NCBI RefSeq assembly: GCF_016808335.1
Contig: NC_053146.1
Coordinates: forward strand, 37,506,470-37,570,469
Length of the DNA stretch: 64,000 bases
Source: Panicum virgatum
Taxonomy: Eukaryota > Streptophyta > Magnoliopsida > Poales > Poaceae
Direction: 5' to 3'
Below the pieces are notes generated by a model. It was not told the origin of the DNA. It saw nothing but the letters and a program-made list of their open reading frames with translations, and made no database searches. Below are positions 60,555 through 64,000 of the stretch, in pieces (positions within the stretch are counted from its first letter, which is position 1; the number at the start of each line of letters is the position of its first letter). The position numbers and the translations under genes were made by a program.

Positions 60555-63471
60555 ATGGCTCCCAAAAAGGCGACCAAGGGGAAGGGTGCAGTTGCGGAAC
60601 CAACCCGCGATGAAGGCTGGAACACTAGTAAGTATTCCCAATCTGATTTGGAATCTTTAGTGAAACAGGGCCTTTTGGTTCCCAGATCTACTGTCCAATC
60701 GCGTCCTGCCTTGGGAAGAGATCATCCGTATGAAAATACGGGGGAAGTTGTTGCTTTCACGTCATTCTTGGAACGGGGGTTGGGGTTTCCTTGTTCTTCT
60801 TTCTTTTCTGGACTCCTGCGCTACCACAAGATCCAGCTGCATCATCTAACCCCCAATTCCTTTGTTCATATTTCTATCTTCGTGCATTTGTGCGAAGCTT
60901 TCCTGGGCATCGAGCCCCATTTTGAGCTTTTCTGATTCTTTTTCCATTTGAAGCCTCAACCCGACTCCTACATCTTAGATGTAGTAGGAGGTGCGGGTCT
61001 CCAACTTAGGCAAGGAAAACATAGAGAGTATATCTCATATAGTCTTAGTAATAAGGTGATTGAGTGGAAACCCAAGTGGTTCTATATCGAGAAGCGGTTA
61101 GGAAACTTTCCACCAATTTCTCCAGGCCCTCCAATTCAGTGGCCTGAATGGAATAAAAATCCAGTCGACGAGAGTCAGATCCCACAACTTCTCGAATGCA
61201 TTGCTGTTCTAAGGCAGAATATGTTGACTGGGGAAGCAGTCATGTTTGACTGGATGAAGCGAAGAATCCAGCCATTGCAGGCTCGGGACTCGCCTGGATT
61301 TCAGTACCAAGGAACAATTGATCCATCAAGATTCTCGCAGGAAGAGATCTCGAATGATGTAGTTTTTAGTTGAGTACAACGACTTCTGAAGAATGTAAAG
61401 AAAACCCCAGTTGTTCCTGGTACATTTTTTTGCTGGGAATCCTCCAAAGTAGGTACTTGATAAGAGTAGTCGATGCGTAGAAATCGAGTACTTTACCTTA
61501 GTGTGAACCTGATAGGATTTGCTTTCTGTAGGAGGACGTGGAGCACTTTAAAAGTAGTCCTTCGCTACCAGGCATTTATTCGCCCTTTTGTTCTTCCGAA
61601 TTTCTCAATCTGTTAATCAAGTATAAATATGTCCATATGAAGTTTCATACGAACAATACTTATGTATAATTTTGATTATGCAGATGAGGAGGAAGCTGAA
61701 GGGAGGAGTGATAGGGATCTCACCCCTACTCCAAGTACTGATACCCAATCTGTGCAGCCTAGGAGTACTCGAACTGCGGCATGGAAGCGTCGCGGTTCCG
61801 CCCAAACTACAGCCGATAGGTAAGTAGCTGGTTGTCTTTAGAATTGAGTATTTTCGATATGGATTTGCTGATTATGCTTTATTTTTCAAGTCATGTGGCT
61901 AAAATGCCACGGATAACATCATCTGGGGATCATACTGCGGTGGGATAGACTGTCCCCTCCACCACAGTGGACCCATCAAGTGGGACCGGGACTACTCTTT
62001 CGGCGAGTAGTTCTGATGTAAATGTTGCCGGCGATGCGAGTAAGCGGGCTATGGTTGTGAAGCCTGCCAGCAGATTTGGCATCAAGGGGCTTGCTCTGAT
62101 AAGAGCTCCTACGTAAGTTCCTTAGAACTTGTGTGTACAGGAGCTGCTTTTGTGTCTAGTAGTCTATAGCTACTTTGTCTTTACAGGGATGCAGTCATTG
62201 ATGGAGACGTGGGGACTGAGGGTAACTCAGCTTCTCAATTAGAGGTGGAGAAGTCCCCGAACACTCCTGAGATGAGTGTCCACAATGCGGAGGCGATGGC
62301 CAACGCTATGCTTCTACATTCTCCATTGCTCGATCCTGAGAGGGCCAATGAGGAAATCCCAGAGGATGGCGGAAGTGGCAGGCTTCCAGAAGAAGGAGAA
62401 GGCGAGAAGCTTCCTGAGGGAGGCAATGATAAACAGCCTGTGGCCCCCTGCAGGTAAGCTTGTAGTGCCTTGTAGAAAGGTATCCTTTTATTTGCCCTTA
62501 GTGTGATTAAGTAGCATGTTCTTCCTGTAGATTCCCAAAACACGGGGAATACTGTAGGGAGGATTGACGAAATGCCCAAGAAGGCTGTTGTTGTGGCGAG
62601 TACTTCCCAAGTCACATCGGGAAGTGACTTGCCGCGAGAGAAGATGGAGCATGCTTTCAAGCTGCTGGAAGTAAGTAGTCGAATACCTCGAGTACTTTTT
62701 AGCAGATCGAGTAGTATACTGATCTTTTTGTTTTTGTAGGAAGCGCTGGGACGGAAGGGTGGCCAGTCCCAAGATGAGACAGAGTTGAATGCCCTGAAAG
62801 AGAGGGTTAAAATGCTCTCGTCTGAAAAGACTGCTCTTGAGGGGAAGCTGAAGAAGCTCTCCCAATCAATGAAAGGTTAGTCTTTAGCATTGAATATGCA
62901 TTCGACTAGTAGATCCGCTTGGTGTTTATAAGATTTTCTTTTTAATCGAGTACACAGATTGTGCCAAATCTTTAAAGATTCAAGAAAGCTTGGTAATTGA
63001 TTTAAATATTCTTTTGTACCGAAACACAAATGAGATAGAGAAGCTTAAGAAGATTAAGGAGGACTCTGACCGAAAGGCAGCATCAATGCTGCAACAACTC
63101 AAGACTTTATCAGAGTCTCGAGACTCGATGCAGCAGGAGCTTGTGGAGCTGAAAGAAGTCAGAGATGCCGTCTGGAGGTGATAGAGGCCATGGATATCCC
63201 ACAAAAAGATGGAGGTGAGCCGCTAACACTGGCTGTGAGGCTTCGCAGGGTGCCTGGAGCCTTCGAGAGGTTTGTCTCCCACATCACCCGCCAGTACGTA
63301 GGTCACGTACTCGGGCTGGTGAAATCTTATTGGCCAACCACTCATCTGGACGCTCTTGGACAAGGAGGCAAGGCTAGCTGTACTGATGATCAGTTCCGTC
63401 AGTATTTGGCGGAAACTTCCGGGGTAGCTGATCAGATTGTAGAAACCTTGGGCAGGGTAGAGTCTCCTTAA
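60555..63471 (+). pseudogene. Antisense ORF of the Tat-like element (Pfam 'putative gypsy type transposon' family)
   Basis: Exon 1 (60555 to about 61449) starts MAPKKATKGKG and carries the plant domain known as Transposase_28 (GLGFPCSSFFSGLL; HLTPNSFVHISIFVHLCEAF; NPVDESQIPQLLECIAVL; FDWMKRRIQPLQAR). Further exons bounded by GT-AG signals lie at about 61683-61819, 61891-62111, 62188-62453, 62531-62670, 62741-62875 and 62957-63177, ending at 63471. The later exons encode acidic linkers and a long coiled coil (ETELNALKERVKMLSSEKTA; KIQESLV onward). Stops at 60933 and 61371 and a frameshift near 63175 break it. It runs opposite to the element's LTR direction, as the extra antisense ORF of Tat-lineage elements does. 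Its function is not known. A TATA-like ctataaaagg at about 59560 may be its promoter. Confidence 0.7.
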
Positions 63472-64000
63472 GCTTTTCTTGTAATTGAGTTGGCGTGTGA
63501 GCCAGAAGTACTTTGAACAAATGTTGGATATTTATGTAATGTTAAGTACTTAGTGGTAGGATTGTTGAATCTTTTGTTGTGTCAGTGGTTGTACTCATGG
63601 GTCCTGAGTGTAGGCAGCATCGGGCCCACTCAGTCATAAAAGTAGATACAAGGGATTGTATCCATAGGTGCCTTGGGTGGCAAGGCTTTCTCAAATAGAA
63701 TCGAGTTTGTATGGTTCTGAAACCATAGTGCTGACCGGTTAGGATTGAATCCCTCGAGATTAACCAAGTAGGAATAGCACTAGAAGATGAAAGAAGCCGT
63801 AGCTTAGAATAGATTTCCTTTTTGGAGGAAATTTTTCCATTAGCACGTGGCTAATATGGACTTTGTTCTCCAATCGAGGGGAGAACTCTTATTGAGTATT
63901 TTAGGAGGTATAATATGTTTCTTGATAGATAAGAAGATAGGCAGCTCTCGACAACTACTCAGAGTACTAAGGGAGAACATGAGTTCTTTTTGTATCTCAA
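63472..64000. other. Internal region of the Tat-like element
   Basis: Sequence downstream of the antisense ORF to the window edge. No coding match was recognised on either strand. Confidence 0.4.

Larger units (their letters stand above)
42237..64000 (+). mobile_element. CACTA (En/Spm) transposon with two nested insertions, right end not in window
   Basis: The left terminus CACTACTAGAAAACGGGCC at 42237 is followed by sub-terminal repeats built from caccggttggtgcc-type palindromes up to about 42590, then a TATA box (tataaata, 42592-42599), a transposase gene (43076-45363) and a second gene (47162-58428). The CACTA is cut by an Athila-type retrotransposon (47272-55735) and by a Tat-like element from 58429. 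Its own right end, expected as ...CCCGTTTTCTAGTAGTG, is not present, so it lies beyond 64000 or is lost. The 3-bp target site on the left would be gag. Confidence 0.85.
58429..64000 (-). mobile_element. Tat-lineage Ty3/gypsy element inserted in minus orientation, incomplete
   Basis: At 58429 the CACTA gene is cut by TGTCGGTGTTTACCGCC. Read on the - strand, this is the end of an LTR (...GGCGGTAAACACCGACA), and further in lie a TATA box (atatataag, about 58628) and the leader-like GGACGTAGGGTATTACGC and CGAACCTGTTTAAATC, signatures I know from grass Tat-type LTRs. Upstream of that TATA (59050-59240 in window terms) a tagcc-cccgagcctta unit is repeated three times. The inner LTR edge is not fixed; a pyrimidine tract near 59110 is one candidate. 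Pol would lie beyond 64000 on the - strand. The putative left target duplication is gtgcc. Confidence 0.65.

Overview
This window is plant nuclear DNA from a grass (Poaceae), probably a panicoid. The evidence is a GC-rich, intron-containing hexose transporter gene, a CC-NB-LRR resistance gene, Stowaway-like and other MITEs, and a dense load of grass-type retrotransposons (Tekay/Del-like, SIRE-like, Athila and Tat-like) and CACTA transposons. No bacterial, organellar, rRNA or CRISPR features were seen.

Only two convincing host genes are present. The first is a three-exon sugar transporter of the STP/MST family, closest in my recognition to STP14, on the + strand at 15876-18323, with a likely additional 5'-UTR intron. 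The second is an NB-ARC/LRR immune-receptor gene on the - strand, from 33826 down to about 29432. It has an Rx-type coiled coil in its own exon, an NB-ARC exon, a short LRR exon and two extra 3' exons that encode a low-complexity extension.

Layout: 1-395 is a CACTA-type terminal fragment. 396-7037 is non-coding DNA with a foldback element, a Stowaway-like MITE, a 38-base C run and a 207-bp tandem duplication. 7043-10875 is a 3.8-kb solo LTR with perfect 5-bp target duplications. 11.2-13.2 kb is a GC-rich minisatellite and CpG-island-like stretch. 13.2-20.2 kb holds the STP gene flanked by two related MITEs. 20.2-25.3 kb is a repeat-rich zone including a non-autonomous CACTA-like element. 25331-28213 is an internally deleted Ty1/copia element with matching target duplications. 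29.4-34.1 kb is the resistance gene. 34.8-38.6 kb holds a foldback element, a LINE 3' fragment and a SIRE-like LTR.

From about 39.3 kb to the end is a nest of transposons. A minus-strand Ty3/gypsy element has its integrase cut at 41757/41758 by another LTR-type sequence. That sequence is cut at 42236/42237 by a CACTA transposon. The CACTA carries a TNPD-like transposase pseudogene and a second TNPA-like/Ulp1-like gene, and that second gene is split by two insertions: a full-length Athila-type retrotransposon (47272-55735, TSD ACAGC) and, at 58429, a minus-oriented Tat-like element that runs off the window and carries a spliced antisense ORF. The order of insertion can be read from which element interrupts which. 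Nearly all element ORFs are broken by stops or frameshifts, so they are old or inactive copies.
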